Shown piece after piece: positions 32,806 to 40,763 of a stretch of DNA of 48,462 nucleotides. The DNA lies in contig PMTV01000061.1 of NCBI GenBank assembly GCA_003167215.1, forward strand, positions 66,476 to 114,937. Direction: 5' to 3'. Source of the DNA: Acidobacteriota bacterium. GTDB taxonomy: Bacteria > Acidobacteriota > Terriglobia > Acidiferrales > UBA7541. A program made the translations under genes and the position numbers. The notes beneath the pieces were generated by a model that saw only the letters and a list, made by a program, of their open reading frames with translations, did not search any database and was not told the DNA's origin. Positions within the stretch are counted from its first letter, which is position 1, and each line of letters begins with the position of its first letter.

Positions 32806-33486
32806 ATGAGCATACGTCCCACACTAGATTCGTGGATTTCATCTCAAACGGGGAAGCGGTTTGAATGCTATAACGACTTTGATACTTACGAATATCGTTC
32901 GGGCATCGCCGTTGAGCAATTCTGTCAAGATGTCGGAGTGAAATATTACGGCACGCCGTACAACGCCAAAATACTTTTTGGTTGGTTGGATGCTGCCGAA
33001 GTCCCAGTGACGCGATTTAATCTTGGCGTTGCGTTTCAGGAACTTTCTCGCGAGGGGAAGTTTCAACTGCGACCTGCGCAAGAAGTTCCCGAGTTAGACC
33101 TGTCAACTTTGTCCGCCAAGCAACTCAAGGCTTTGCCGCGAGCGCCGGTTACGCTGCACGACGTTGCCACGCAGATGCATTCCAAATCCACGGTTAAGCT
33201 GAACTACAAACTGCCCGATACGGAAATGAATCGGCAACTCCTGCACGCTGAGTTTCTAAATCGGCAGGAAATGTGTCGCATTGGGGCTGACCCACGGAAA
33301 ACGGAATTGGGTCATCAACACAAGTTGAGTTTGCGGCGCGAGCATGAAGCCAATGCACAGCCAGCACTGGATGATATTCGACGCGCAGCACGGCATAAAG
33401 TTGCCATGGAGCACGGAAGAATTAAAAGGGATTCACCCGAGTTTAATCGCCTCGTGGCTGAAGAACTGGCGACGCAGGTCCAGTAG
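32806..33486 (+). CDS. Hypothetical protein related in layout to its upstream neighbour
   Basis: The ATG at 32806 follows CAGGAGAG; an earlier opening of the frame overlaps the previous gene and lacks a Shine-Dalgarno. The 226-residue product begins with a folded stretch (RFECYNDFDTYEYRSGIAVE), then TRFNLGVAFQELSREGKF and the linear motif LSAKQLKALPRAP. The C-terminal 90 residues form a charged helical region (RREHEANAQPALDDIRRAA). It lacks membrane segments. I do not know the family. The layout and pattern match to 32052-32804 suggest an old duplication, which is inference from short motifs only. Confidence 0.6.
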   Translation: MSIRPTLDSWISSQTGKRFECYNDFDTYEYRSGIAVEQFCQDVGVKYYGTPYNAKILFGWLDAAEVPVTRFNLGVAFQELSREGKFQLRPAQEVPELDLSTLSAKQLKALPRAPVTLHDVATQMHSKSTVKLNYKLPDTEMNRQLLHAEFLNRQEMCRIGADPRKTELGHQHKLSLRREHEANAQPALDDIRRAARHKVAMEHGRIKRDSPEFNRLVAEELATQVQ

Positions 33487-33551
33487 TAACTCACGAAATG
33501 GCGTAGAACCAAAATAAAACGTCGCTCAAGCGACAATGGAGCAACACAACC

Positions 33552-33800
33552 ATGCCTCAGAACCAAACCACAGCACAGAAACTCACCACAGCAAAGTCCG
33601 TCCTAGCGAAAGCAAAGTCGGCATTTCCTGACAAGAGCAATGCCGCCACATCGGCAGGTAGCGACTTGGCGCAGAAGGAAGCCAACATCGACGCCTATAG
33701 CCGGTCGTTGGAGGGTCTTCCGCACCACGGCGTAGGAATCGAATCCCACAATGGGGGCGCTAGTGGCTATGCTCAAGGAACAGATACCCGCAAGCCGTAA
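33552..33800 (+). CDS. Small hydrophilic protein of unknown function
   Basis: The 82-residue frame starts with MPQNQTTAQKLTTAKSVLAK. The first half is Ala/Lys/Ser-rich and the second Gly/His/Ser-rich (GLPHHGVGIESHNGGASG), so it is probably disordered. The Shine-Dalgarno is poor (GGAGC about ten bases before). No motif is recognised. It lies in the operon with a structured gap on its 3' side. Confidence 0.4.
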   Translation: MPQNQTTAQKLTTAKSVLAKAKSAFPDKSNAATSAGSDLAQKEANIDAYSRSLEGLPHHGVGIESHNGGASGYAQGTDTRKP

Positions 33801-33831
33801 AGAATTGTGCGGGTTCTCCCTCCCGCAAATA

Positions 33832-33885
33832 ACCATGGTCTGGCGTCTTCGAGTCCTGAAGCCCGCAGGCACCAGAAATGGTTTT
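33832..33885 (+). terminator. Hairpin with T-tract, possible attenuator
   Basis: ACCAT (33832-33836) and the following TCTGG pair with CCAGA and ATGGT (33872-33882); CTTC and GAAG can pair inside. GGTTTT follows at 33880-33885. It separates the hydrophilic genes upstream from the beta-rich genes at 33919 and 34302, so it may tune their levels. Imperfect pairing lowers confidence. Confidence 0.4.
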
Positions 33886-33918
33886 AATTCGCACTGCAAC
33901 TCTTAAGGAAAAATATTC

Positions 33919-34302
33919 ATGCCCGCGATTCAAACTCAAACTCAACTTAGTGGCCCAGGAACCTTCTCCTCGGGCGTGACTCCTCCCGTCAACACGCCTG
34001 TCGCCGTCAATGCTGCGGGCAGTGTCAGCATCACTGGGAGCGGCTATCTGATAGTCCTGGTCGCCGATTCAATCAGCGGACGTGCGGTTTGCGGCATCGC
34101 TGACATGATTCGACCGAGTGAATTATTGAGCGGCGTCAAAAAGTTCAACATCAGTGCGTCAAATCTTTTTGCGCAGGCAGCAAACCTTCAGGTTTCAGTT
34201 TCCACACGTCAGATGGATGGGGCGGCTCCAAGCGCTGCGCCAACTCTCGGCGCATCATCTTTGAGCGCGTTAAGTACCGTCGCGAAAGCGGAGCAAGTCT
34301 AA
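33919..34302 (+). CDS. Small Ser/Thr/Ala-rich beta protein
   Basis: AAGGAAA precedes the ATG at 33919. The 127-residue product is Ser/Thr/Val/Ala-rich with short strands (GTFSSGVTPPVNTPVAVN, YLIVLVADSISGRAVCGI). No signal peptide or membrane helix stands out. It overlaps the next gene by one base (TAATG), which implies balanced translation of the two. Small coat or spike proteins have this composition, but so do many others. No family is recognised. Confidence 0.55.
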   Translation: MPAIQTQTQLSGPGTFSSGVTPPVNTPVAVNAAGSVSITGSGYLIVLVADSISGRAVCGIADMIRPSELLSGVKKFNISASNLFAQAANLQVSVSTRQMDGAAPSAAPTLGASSLSALSTVAKAEQV

Positions 34303-35090
34303 TGGCAATCTCAGTTCTACAAACAGCGACCAGCAGCGTGGGCGGGACCGGACCAACACTATCCGTGTCCGTTACATTTTCATCCGCCGTCACGGCGGGC
34401 AGCACTCTTGCAGCGACGTGGGCGGTTAACGGAGTCAATCATGCTCCCAGTTTCAATTCGGTGACCGACACTCTTAATAATTCCTATGGACCCGCCGTGA
34501 CCAACATTGAAACGGGAATCAGCGATGGATATGGCGACACCATCGCGCTATGGACGGGAATATATTTCGCCGCCAACTCTCCCGGCGGCTCCAACAAAGT
34601 GACGATGGTTTATAATCTCGGGCAAGGATACGCTTCGGACGGCTTTCTGACTATCTATGAGATTGCGGGTCTGAGTTTACATCCTGAAGTTGACCAGACG
34701 GGCGCACAAACAGGAACGTCTTTCCCGCCATCTTTCTCCTTCACACCGAATGCCAGCAGCACAATCGCATTGGCGGCATTTGAGACGTTCAACGGAACTG
34801 CAGGCTTTCCCGACGTGACCGCTGGCGCTGGTTGGACCCTTGACACTGCAAGTTTCAGTCCTTGGGTATTCTCCAATAGTTCAGCCCCTGGAGGGCTTAT
34901 TTACGGCGCGGCTGCCAGTGAACACCGGATTCTTTCCAACAATTCCCCAGTTAATGTTGCGATATCCCAGTCGGTGGCTGGCAACAATTGGGTAGGCTGC
35001 GCCTGCACATTAGAAGTTGCTGGTGCTTCAGGCGGTGGTTATCCCCACTGGCTTTCAACACAAAACCGCGACACCATGCGTCATAGATAG
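34302..35090 (+). CDS. Gly/Ser/Thr-rich beta-sandwich-like protein
   Basis: The 262-residue product begins with AISVLQTATSSVGGTGPT, lacks a signal, and is built of alternating strands rich in Gly, Ser, Thr and Asn. The patterns VTFSSAVTAGSTLAATW and LTIYEIAGLSLHPEVDQ resemble concanavalin-like or Ig-like sandwich folds used in virion spikes and in surface adhesins. An ending with WVGCACTLEVAG also fits. It is translationally coupled to the small beta protein before it. Structural role in a particle, or an exported adhesin by a non-Sec route, are both open. I do not recognise a named family. Confidence 0.6.
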   Translation: MAISVLQTATSSVGGTGPTLSVSVTFSSAVTAGSTLAATWAVNGVNHAPSFNSVTDTLNNSYGPAVTNIETGISDGYGDTIALWTGIYFAANSPGGSNKVTMVYNLGQGYASDGFLTIYEIAGLSLHPEVDQTGAQTGTSFPPSFSFTPNASSTIALAAFETFNGTAGFPDVTAGAGWTLDTASFSPWVFSNSSAPGGLIYGAAASEHRILSNNSPVNVAISQSVAGNNWVGCACTLEVAGASGGGYPHWLSTQNRDTMRHR

Positions 35091-35098
35091 AGGAACAA

Positions 35099-35401
35099 AT
35101 GTCCTTAACTCCCGAACAAGAGCAAGCGAAGCAAATCGAAAAGGTGTGGCTTCTCGACATGGCGGGTTCGGCTCCTCGCCAAGAACGTCGCGCAGCGTTG
35201 GCTCTCCTGCAAGCGAATCATCGTTTGAATGTGAATCAAGTCTGGGGGCAAGTTCAAGCCACGTATTTGCCTAAAATTTTAGAAGAGATTCAATCTGCCA
35301 TCGAAACTCAAATGGCGAAAACCTCCGCGCTCGAAGCAGAACTTGCTGCATGGCGGAAACATTTCCTGTTCAGAGTCTTTCAGTTTTTCTTCCACTATTA
35401 A
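35099..35401 (+). CDS. Small helical protein with hydrophobic C-terminus
   Basis: Starting nine bases after the previous stop, this 100-residue protein is mainly helical (EQEQAKQIEKVWLLDMAGSA, then QETQMAKTSALEAELAAW-like coil). It ends in an aromatic stretch (HFLFRVFQFFFHY) that could sit on or in a membrane or pack in a particle. No domain is recognised. The coupling with the beta-rich proteins hints at a shared structure. Confidence 0.5.
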   Translation: MSLTPEQEQAKQIEKVWLLDMAGSAPRQERRAALALLQANHRLNVNQVWGQVQATYLPKILEEIQSAIETQMAKTSALEAELAAWRKHFLFRVFQFFFHY

Positions 35402-35474
35402 TCGTCGCGCGATAGCGGCGCGTTTCCGAATCAAACTGGACGGCGTGCCCAGCCGGGAATAAACTCCTCCAGTC

Positions 35475-36038
35475 ATGCTCAAGCACCTAGCCATCCTAAC
35501 CCTTGGTCTGCTTGTCGGCGGGGTCATCGGCGTGGTCGCCACCTACGCCATCATGCACCGGGTGAATCACAACTGGGTGGAACTGGCGAAAGTACACGAC
35601 GGACTTGCGTATTCGAACGAAGTATTCGTTGACGCGGACATCCCACTGCCCGACATTAAGGACCCGCAGGGTCAAGCAAAGTTTGTCGACCGTGGGGTGG
35701 GCAAGGGAACGGAACTGGGATTTCTGGTGAAAGTCAGCATGGACAAGCTGGACACGAGCAAGCTGCCGGAGAAATACAAGAAACCGCGACTTTGGGGCCA
35801 GGTTACCTTCGAACCAACCACGATTGTCACGTACAACGCACACTTGGAATTTATTCTTAAAGACGCTGATGGATTCACTCTGATGTCTACAAAGAGCGAC
35901 CCGGTTTACGTGGAGTCTGGAGAAGAGAACGCGCTGCAGGGCTTCGCCCAAGATGCAATCCCCGATGCACTGGTGCGGCGAACCAAGTCAATCGTGATGC
36001 AACTGGTCCTAGATAAATGCGAAACATGTCGTCCGTAA
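35475..36038 (+). CDS. Membrane-anchored protein of unknown function
   Basis: The 187-residue product has one N-terminal helix (HLAILTLGLLVGGVIGVVATY) with a positive flank, then a periplasmic-type domain of beta strands with PTTIVTYNAHLEFILKDADG. It ends in CETCRP, a Cys pair at the tail. A signal-anchor topology is likely. No family is recognised. It is followed by a lipoprotein gene 27 bases on, so the two may act at the envelope, for instance as a lysis or exclusion pair; this is only context. Confidence 0.6.
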   Translation: MLKHLAILTLGLLVGGVIGVVATYAIMHRVNHNWVELAKVHDGLAYSNEVFVDADIPLPDIKDPQGQAKFVDRGVGKGTELGFLVKVSMDKLDTSKLPEKYKKPRLWGQVTFEPTTIVTYNAHLEFILKDADGFTLMSTKSDPVYVESGEENALQGFAQDAIPDALVRRTKSIVMQLVLDKCETCRP

Positions 36039-36065
36039 AGCTGGCGTGGTGAAAGAAGGCTAGAA

Positions 36066-36302
36066 ATGAAATTATCAATCACTCTTCTAGCTGTTGTGTT
36101 AACCGGGTGTTCGTCGCAGTCCAGATTTGAGCCTGTTCCTAACACTGGTGGACAAGTCGCGTTCGACAAGAAAACAGGCCAGCGATGCAACGCGAATCCA
36201 AAGCCGGTGCCTCTTGACCCATCTGACCCTTGGTATCAAACCTTCCGAGATGCCCAAAAACTCAGTGCTCCGCCACTTCCTTACTGCGTGGACCTGAAGT
36301 AA
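36066..36302 (+). CDS. Small lipoprotein
   Basis: The 78-residue product has a clear lipoprotein signal: KLSITLLAVVLTGCSS, with lipobox LTGC and Cys15. The mature part is short and Pro-rich (PKPVPLDPSDPWYQTF) with two more Cys. GAAGG lies about ten bases before the ATG. Phages and other elements often encode such lipoproteins for exclusion or lysis (Rz1-like). No Rz-like partner is proven here; the membrane protein before it is one option. Confidence 0.65.
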   Translation: MKLSITLLAVVLTGCSSQSRFEPVPNTGGQVAFDKKTGQRCNANPKPVPLDPSDPWYQTFRDAQKLSAPPLPYCVDLK

Positions 36303-36333
36303 TTTCCGGCGATTTTTCGCGTAGAATCGCTGC

Positions 36334-36486
36334 GTGCCAATCTTCAGAAAAGTTGAACGCGCCAAGTCTGTAATTGAAAATGGTCGGGAACTTTTTCTGA
36401 AGACCTGCCCGAAATGTTCCGCCGAGTTTTACGGCGAGAAGAAAGAAACGCGATGTGAATCCTGCCGAGGAAAGCAGCAGAGATGA
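36334..36486 (+). CDS. Fifty-residue zinc-ribbon protein
   Basis: From a GTG at 36334 the frame gives 50 residues: a basic N-terminal helix (FRKVERAKSVIENGREL), then TCPKCSAEFYG and TRCESCRGKQ. The two CxxC pairs are 18 residues apart, a classic zinc ribbon. The stop overlaps the next start (ATGA). The frame is too short for automatic calling but is well supported by the metal motif and the overlap. It probably binds nucleic acid. Confidence 0.6.
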   Translation: MPIFRKVERAKSVIENGRELFLKTCPKCSAEFYGEKKETRCESCRGKQQR

Positions 36487-36899
36487 ATGAATTGTTGGGA
36501 TTGATGCTTTCCCTTATCGCTGTTTTTATAGCGTTGCGTTGGTATGAATACACGCGCCGTCGAGACGCGGAAACTGATGCCAGAAGACCTTGGATTGAAT
36601 TGCATAAGAGCATGGTCGATGTGCGGGCCAAGAGAGCCATGGTTCAAGTCAGTCAGCCGGGCGCGCATGCGGCAAGCGGACCTTCATCATTTGTTGAACT
36701 TCAAAAGGACTATGCGCTGGCTGTGGCCCAACTTCAGGGGCAACTCGACCGCTTGAATGATAACCCGCTGCAGGTTGAAATCTCGGAATTTCTAAAAGTT
36801 AGCAACAAACCAACAGCGTACTGGCAGACGCCAGAGTACGAGACGACATTCGATTCTCTCTGCCAGAAGGTCGCCATGAAGAGCCGCCCAAATGGATAA
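36483..36899 (+). CDS. Membrane-anchored protein with charged tail
   Basis: The 138-residue product has an N-terminal helix (LLGLMLSLIAVFIALRW) followed by an Arg-rich stretch (YEYTRRRDAETDARRPWIE), so the tail is cytoplasmic if the positive-inside rule holds. A helical region (DYALAVAQLQGQLDRL) suggests a coiled coil. No domain is recognised. It overlaps the genes on both sides by four to eight bases, so it is tightly linked in the operon. Confidence 0.55.
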   Translation: MNELLGLMLSLIAVFIALRWYEYTRRRDAETDARRPWIELHKSMVDVRAKRAMVQVSQPGAHAASGPSSFVELQKDYALAVAQLQGQLDRLNDNPLQVEISEFLKVSNKPTAYWQTPEYETTFDSLCQKVAMKSRPNG

Positions 36900-37107
36900 A
36901 ACGATTCTGGAAGCCGCTCAGACAGAGTTGATGCGCCACTCGTGGGATACGTTCGTGAGTGATTCACCGCGGCCAGGAGTGAAAGGCTCAGTTGTTCCGG
37001 GCTGTCCGGCGTGCAGAAAGATTCTGTATTCGGATAATCAGTACCTGAGTCACCTCGCGGTCGATGTGCTGCCTGGCATATTGGAAAAGGCTATGGAACG
37101 CAGTTGA
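36892..37107 (+). CDS. Small protein with CxxC motif
   Basis: The ATG at 36892 overlaps the previous stop by eight bases. The 71-residue product holds VVPGCPACRKILYSDNQYLSH: a CxxC plus a later His, as in half zinc-finger or thiol motifs in small phage proteins. The end is helical (DVLPGILEKAMER). It is acidic at the N-terminus and has no membrane segment. The family is not known to me. Confidence 0.5.
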   Translation: MDKTILEAAQTELMRHSWDTFVSDSPRPGVKGSVVPGCPACRKILYSDNQYLSHLAVDVLPGILEKAMERS

Positions 37108-37177
37108 ATTACCGACTACCGCGCCTGCCCGCACTTCGATTGCAACAGAATCACAAATTAGAAAAGGAATATCACAA

Positions 37178-37462
37178 ATGACAGAAGCCAAAATCAGTTT
37201 CGACCAAATTGCAGCAGGACATCGGGAGGAACCGTCCGCCCCTGCCGCAAAGCCTGTGCTCGATTTTTCTGCGATACCCGGGCATCAGCTTCACCTGCGA
37301 GAACCACAGGACCCTATCGCCATTACGGATGGCATCGAAGTGTTTTCTGTACCGAGAAAATACGTGGCCGCAATTCTGAAAGCCGTTCCCGAACTGCGCT
37401 ACAGTTTCGAGCACATCGGCGGCAAACATCTTGGACGTGCGGGGAAAACTGACCGCAGTTGA
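37178..37462 (+). CDS. Small hypothetical protein, last intact gene of the + operon
   Basis: The ATG at 37178 follows AAAGGAA; a longer frame from 37064 overlaps the gene before it. The 94-residue product begins TEAKISFDQIAAGHREEPSA, has a Pro-rich linker, and a folded C-terminal half (ITDGIEVFSVPRKYVAAILK, YSFEHIGGKHLGR). No domain is recognised. After it the sequence decays into gene remnants, so it marks the end of the intact block. Confidence 0.5.
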   Translation: MTEAKISFDQIAAGHREEPSAPAAKPVLDFSAIPGHQLHLREPQDPIAITDGIEVFSVPRKYVAAILKAVPELRYSFEHIGGKHLGRAGKTDRS

Positions 37463-37603
37463 GAGCGTTCACGGCAGAGCACTTAGACATTCCTTAATCG
37501 CTTTCGCCGTGCCCGTGAATTCCTGCATCCACATATTCGCCAGAAGAAAATTTCTAATGGGATTGGCTGCCTTGTATCCGATATTCGCGAACCACTCCCG
37601 AGC

Positions 37604-37804
37604 TCATGAGATATACCGCGCTTTCTCTTGCGTGTTGACGACTTTGTTCAAATCCACCATCGCGCCCTTCATGGCCTTCAGTTTCTCTAAGTTTTCCTGT
37701 GTTGGGGTGGCACCAAACAAGATTTTCTCGTATCCAAGGCGGCCACTGACAAAAGGCAAGAAGCACCCTATCTCCAGGGCAAGCGTGTCCCGCTTGAATA
37801 GAAA
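37604..37804 (-). pseudogene. Possible remnant of a - strand gene
   Basis: On the - strand a 66-codon open stretch contains LGYEKILFGATPTQENLEKL and ends in NTQEKARYIS then a stop. The amino-acid pattern is protein-like, but there is no start codon with a ribosome binding site. It may be the 3' end of a gene whose front was lost. The open frame on the + strand across the same region (37431-37808) looks random. Together they make 37463-37808 a decayed patch. Confidence 0.3.
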
Positions 37805-37808
37805 TTAG

Positions 37809-38198
37809 ATCACCGAGACAAGCGTCAACCTCGAATACGCACTTGATATTTCTGACCCCGCGGGCACTTCCGTAGGTTGCAAAATCACTCTACTACCCGG
37901 TCAGTCTCCGGCTGAGGAATTCGCAACACTTGCTCATGAACTGGCGCACGAGATGATGCACCGTGACGAACGCCGCAGGAGCACTTCAAAGCGTAGCCGC
38001 GAAACTGAAGCCGAGGCCGTTGCATTTGTCATCTGCCAGGCCATTGGCTTAGAAACGGGCTCAGCCTCTCAAGATTACATTCAGATCTACGATGGCGACG
38101 CGAAGATCTTGACGGACAGTTTGGCGCACATCCAGAAAGCCGCTACGCAAATTCTCAATGCAATCGGCGCGGGGGCTACCTCCGCGCCGATTGCGTAG
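37809..38198 (+). pseudogene. ArdC-like zinc metallopeptidase, C-terminal remnant
   Basis: The frame opens after a TAG at 37806 and reads through to 38198 without an ATG before 37953. It holds ATLAHELAHEMMHRDERRR (the HExxH zinc site as HELAH) and then RETEAEAVAFVICQAIG, where the third ligand Glu lies. It ends in SASQDYIQIYDGDAKIL. This is the metallopeptidase half of ArdC-type proteins, whose N-terminal ssDNA-binding half is missing. ArdC proteins protect plasmid DNA against host restriction during entry. Without a start it is probably dead, unless an unusual start in 37809-37870 is used. Confidence 0.75.
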
Positions 38199-38311
38199 CG
38201 AGCAATTGCGCTCCAGCGAATAAGGGCTATGCTGAGTTCAAGCAATTCCCACAGGCAATCCGATGACAGCTTGCATTGGGACGCCCTGAATTGTCAGCAA
38301 GCAGTTTCCAA

Positions 38312-40501
38312 TCACGCTATCTGGTCTTGAGCAAACGGATCATCCGGGTTTCCGCCTCGTTTTCTAAAATCGTATTCCTTGAGAAACTGATTGGCAGCTC
38401 GTCGCTGTCGATCTGAAAGCGACATGTTCTCGCTCAGGTTTCGCACACGACTTACGATTTGATCCGCGTCGAGATAAACTTCCAGCCAGCGTGGATCAAG
38501 CCTGTCGCGTTTTTGACCGACGGCATCGCCAAGGCTGAAGCTGGTGCTACTCTGAAGGCATCTTTCCAAGAATTCCGCTAGTTTACGCTCATCCCTCACG
38601 GTCTCTGCTACCCAAGCCCGCGGTTCGTCTCTCCCTTCCTTTTCACTCCAGAAGTTGAGCACCAGCAGCAGCCGAGGGGTACATAAGAGGGAGCCATCCT
38701 GACTTGCACGACGTGTCTTCGTCACTAGGATTCGGTCAAACTCCAACAACTGCTCGCGAGTTACAAACCACTCCTGCTCGGGGCTCGCTTGTTCGCCGTA
38801 CAAACCTTGTTGTTGACCAAGGACAATGAGCGACTTTTGAATTACGTAGAGTCCGCGCCCACGTTCAAACGCTTGCTTGAGTATTTCGTAGCGACGAGGT
38901 GCTTCAAGCCGCTTAAGAAGTTGCCAGATGACCCTACCACTCTGAACATCAACACCCAGATCGAATAAACCGGAACCCACTTCATCTGGTCGTATCAGAT
39001 TGTCACCGATATCCAAAAGGGCTGAGACGATCGGTTCGACCTGGTCAAGACCTATCTCGGTCGCGGTATAGTCTTGCAATCGGACTAGGAATGCACCTGC
39101 CTTAGTCTTCCCATCTGGCCGAATCTGGTCCGCCAGTTTAAGAATTTCAGCGCGGAACAGCTCAGCACTTCCTGCGCTGGTAAGGATTGCTTGCATCTCT
39201 GAATTCGAGATTTCGCCCGTCGGGATGGCGAGACTGAAATAGACCGGAAATATCGAGTCGCTACATACACGCACTTGGCGACGCCACTCAGCCTCCCACT
39301 CGAGCCCGAATTGCGTATTGCCCCAAACTGCCTGGAGTTTGGGAAAAAGGCGCTGCACCATGGCCTTTGTAGGTTCTTCAAGAAGTGGACTGATTTCACG
39401 AATACGATCCAGCCAATTATTGTGAAACTGAGTTAACTCGGCCCTGCCAGGACGTCGCGCGTTGTCGGGCGCATGGCCGGTGAACATTTCCCGATTGTTT
39501 CTGATTGTGTCATAGACTTCTGGGCAAAACATCCGAAGCGACTCGATGGCGATGAAATCGACCGGATTCACCTCGCCGATGACCGCGCGAAAAGTAACCG
39601 CAAGAGCATTCGTGAATCGAACCACGTCCCTAGGAGTTTCAAGGAAATTATCGATACCGTCTAAGAAGATATTTCCCCAGTATGTTTGATTGAAGCTCTT
39701 AGGATCGACTCCCGTGAGTATCTTGTCCACCTGTTCGACAAAGAGCGTTCGAATCGAGACACGGTCAACTAGCGGAAGCTCAAACGGGATTTGCACAATT
39801 TTCTCAAGATAATCCTCGCCTGAACCTCCCTGAAGTTCCCCCAATGATCGAACAACCACGCTCTTATCGAATGCCATAAGATAGGTCACGTTTGGGAAAT
39901 CGCCGACTGACTTAACAGCACGGAAGACTTGCCTAATTTCCTCCGATGTCAGGCGATCTATATCATCAATCATTACAAGAATGCGTCGCGGTTGGTTTCG
40001 AAGCGCGGTCGAGATTTCGTTCTTCAACTTTTCGATATCTTTGGGTTTCGGTCGAAGTATCTTTCCGGCTAACTTTCCCCAACTGACGTACGGTAAAGGC
40101 ATCTCCGAGAGGGCCTCAGCAAAATCCGCTAATCGGCTCCGCACCTCAGACGGAAATTCTTTCCGCTCTTCAATTCTTGCCCGCAGTTGGCTAAAGAATG
40201 CCCGAACCAGATCTTCATGGCCTGAGAACCACCACGGGTTATATGAAACGACAACTGGCTGCTCGCTTTGCCCCAGTTCACTCAGGTAATGCCGCACATA
40301 GTTGAGCATTGTCGTCTTGCCGAAGCCCCACTTGCCGTAAAGGGCCACAACGTGGCCCTCTGCCCGCGGCAACCCAGCGATGCTCTGCGCCAAGCGCTTC
40401 GCGAACGGTGCGTATCCGAGGCGATCCGATTTCGGGTCGCTACCAGGCCGATCAGCGGAGAGATCGGATGGTATCTGGGCTTCACGAGGATTCGTAGTCA
40501 C
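38312..40501 (-). CDS. KAP-family P-loop NTPase
   Basis: The 729-residue protein has a KAP NTPase domain. Walker A is GKWGFGKTT at residues 56-64; the Walker B ILVMIDDIDRL is at about 174-184, with the typical NVTYLMAFDK strand after it. Many KAP proteins carry membrane helices inside the NTPase domain, but none is clear here, so this one is probably cytosolic. The C-terminal half (about 330-729) is helical and unmatched. KAP proteins are linked to phage exclusion and are common in defence islands. It is 262 bases downstream of the DUF499 gene in the same direction; it could be part of that unit or have its own promoter. The start ATG at 40501 is clean. Confidence 0.8.
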   Translation of the reverse strand: MTTNPREAQIPSDLSADRPGSDPKSDRLGYAPFAKRLAQSIAGLPRAEGHVVALYGKWGFGKTTMLNYVRHYLSELGQSEQPVVVSYNPWWFSGHEDLVRAFFSQLRARIEERKEFPSEVRSRLADFAEALSEMPLPYVSWGKLAGKILRPKPKDIEKLKNEISTALRNQPRRILVMIDDIDRLTSEEIRQVFRAVKSVGDFPNVTYLMAFDKSVVVRSLGELQGGSGEDYLEKIVQIPFELPLVDRVSIRTLFVEQVDKILTGVDPKSFNQTYWGNIFLDGIDNFLETPRDVVRFTNALAVTFRAVIGEVNPVDFIAIESLRMFCPEVYDTIRNNREMFTGHAPDNARRPGRAELTQFHNNWLDRIREISPLLEEPTKAMVQRLFPKLQAVWGNTQFGLEWEAEWRRQVRVCSDSIFPVYFSLAIPTGEISNSEMQAILTSAGSAELFRAEILKLADQIRPDGKTKAGAFLVRLQDYTATEIGLDQVEPIVSALLDIGDNLIRPDEVGSGLFDLGVDVQSGRVIWQLLKRLEAPRRYEILKQAFERGRGLYVIQKSLIVLGQQQGLYGEQASPEQEWFVTREQLLEFDRILVTKTRRASQDGSLLCTPRLLLVLNFWSEKEGRDEPRAWVAETVRDERKLAEFLERCLQSSTSFSLGDAVGQKRDRLDPRWLEVYLDADQIVSRVRNLSENMSLSDRQRRAANQFLKEYDFRKRGGNPDDPFAQDQIA

Positions 40502-40561
40502 GACGTATTTCTCTCTCCGGTGATTCTATCTTAGCGAACTGAAAACGACCTTACCTTAGCC

Positions 40562-40621
40562 CTTAGCACAGACATTGTGTTGAAGCATTTGTGCCCGTCT
40601 CGGAGACTAAGCCGTGCTAAG
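40562..40621. repeat. Inverted repeat upstream of the KAP gene
   Basis: CTTAGCAC (40562-40569) and GTGCTAAG (40614-40621) form a perfect 8-bp inverted repeat with a 44-base loop that contains a smaller hairpin (GTCTC and GAGAC around 40598-40607). It lies between the DUF499 stop and the KAP start, 61 bases from the latter. It could be a regulatory leader or operator. The rest of 40502-40763 shows no gene. Confidence 0.45.
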
Positions 40622-40763
40622 AAAGAGCAGAAGCGGTGGTCTCAGCCTCGAACGTAGACCCGCAGTTCCGCTCTATTGAATTTGCGGAAGCCTCGCATTT
40701 TGACTGTACCTCGAAAGAATGCGTCGGCAAAAAACCGCGCTCCTGTCCTCATCCGATTGTGCG

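Larger units (their letters stand above)
21120..38198. mobile_element. Integrated mobile element next to tRNA-Ala (right end uncertain)
   Basis: Evidence for an integrated element: a tRNA 3' end at one side, two tyrosine recombinases (21145 and 28538), an excisionase-like protein, a primase-helicase, an iteron-like array, and a long run of small unknown genes ending in a truncated metallopeptidase. The right end is set at the end of that remnant and is an estimate. I could not find a copy of the tRNA 3' end further right, either near 38200 or near 45600. The element could extend to 45533 if the defence genes are its cargo. Two recombinases and two gene remnants suggest a composite of at least two insertions. 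Confidence 0.7.

Noticed and set aside
37431-37808. 125-codon + frame after the last intact small gene
   Set aside because: It overlaps the previous gene, has no Shine-Dalgarno, and reads as random sequence with many Arg, Ser and Phe residues.
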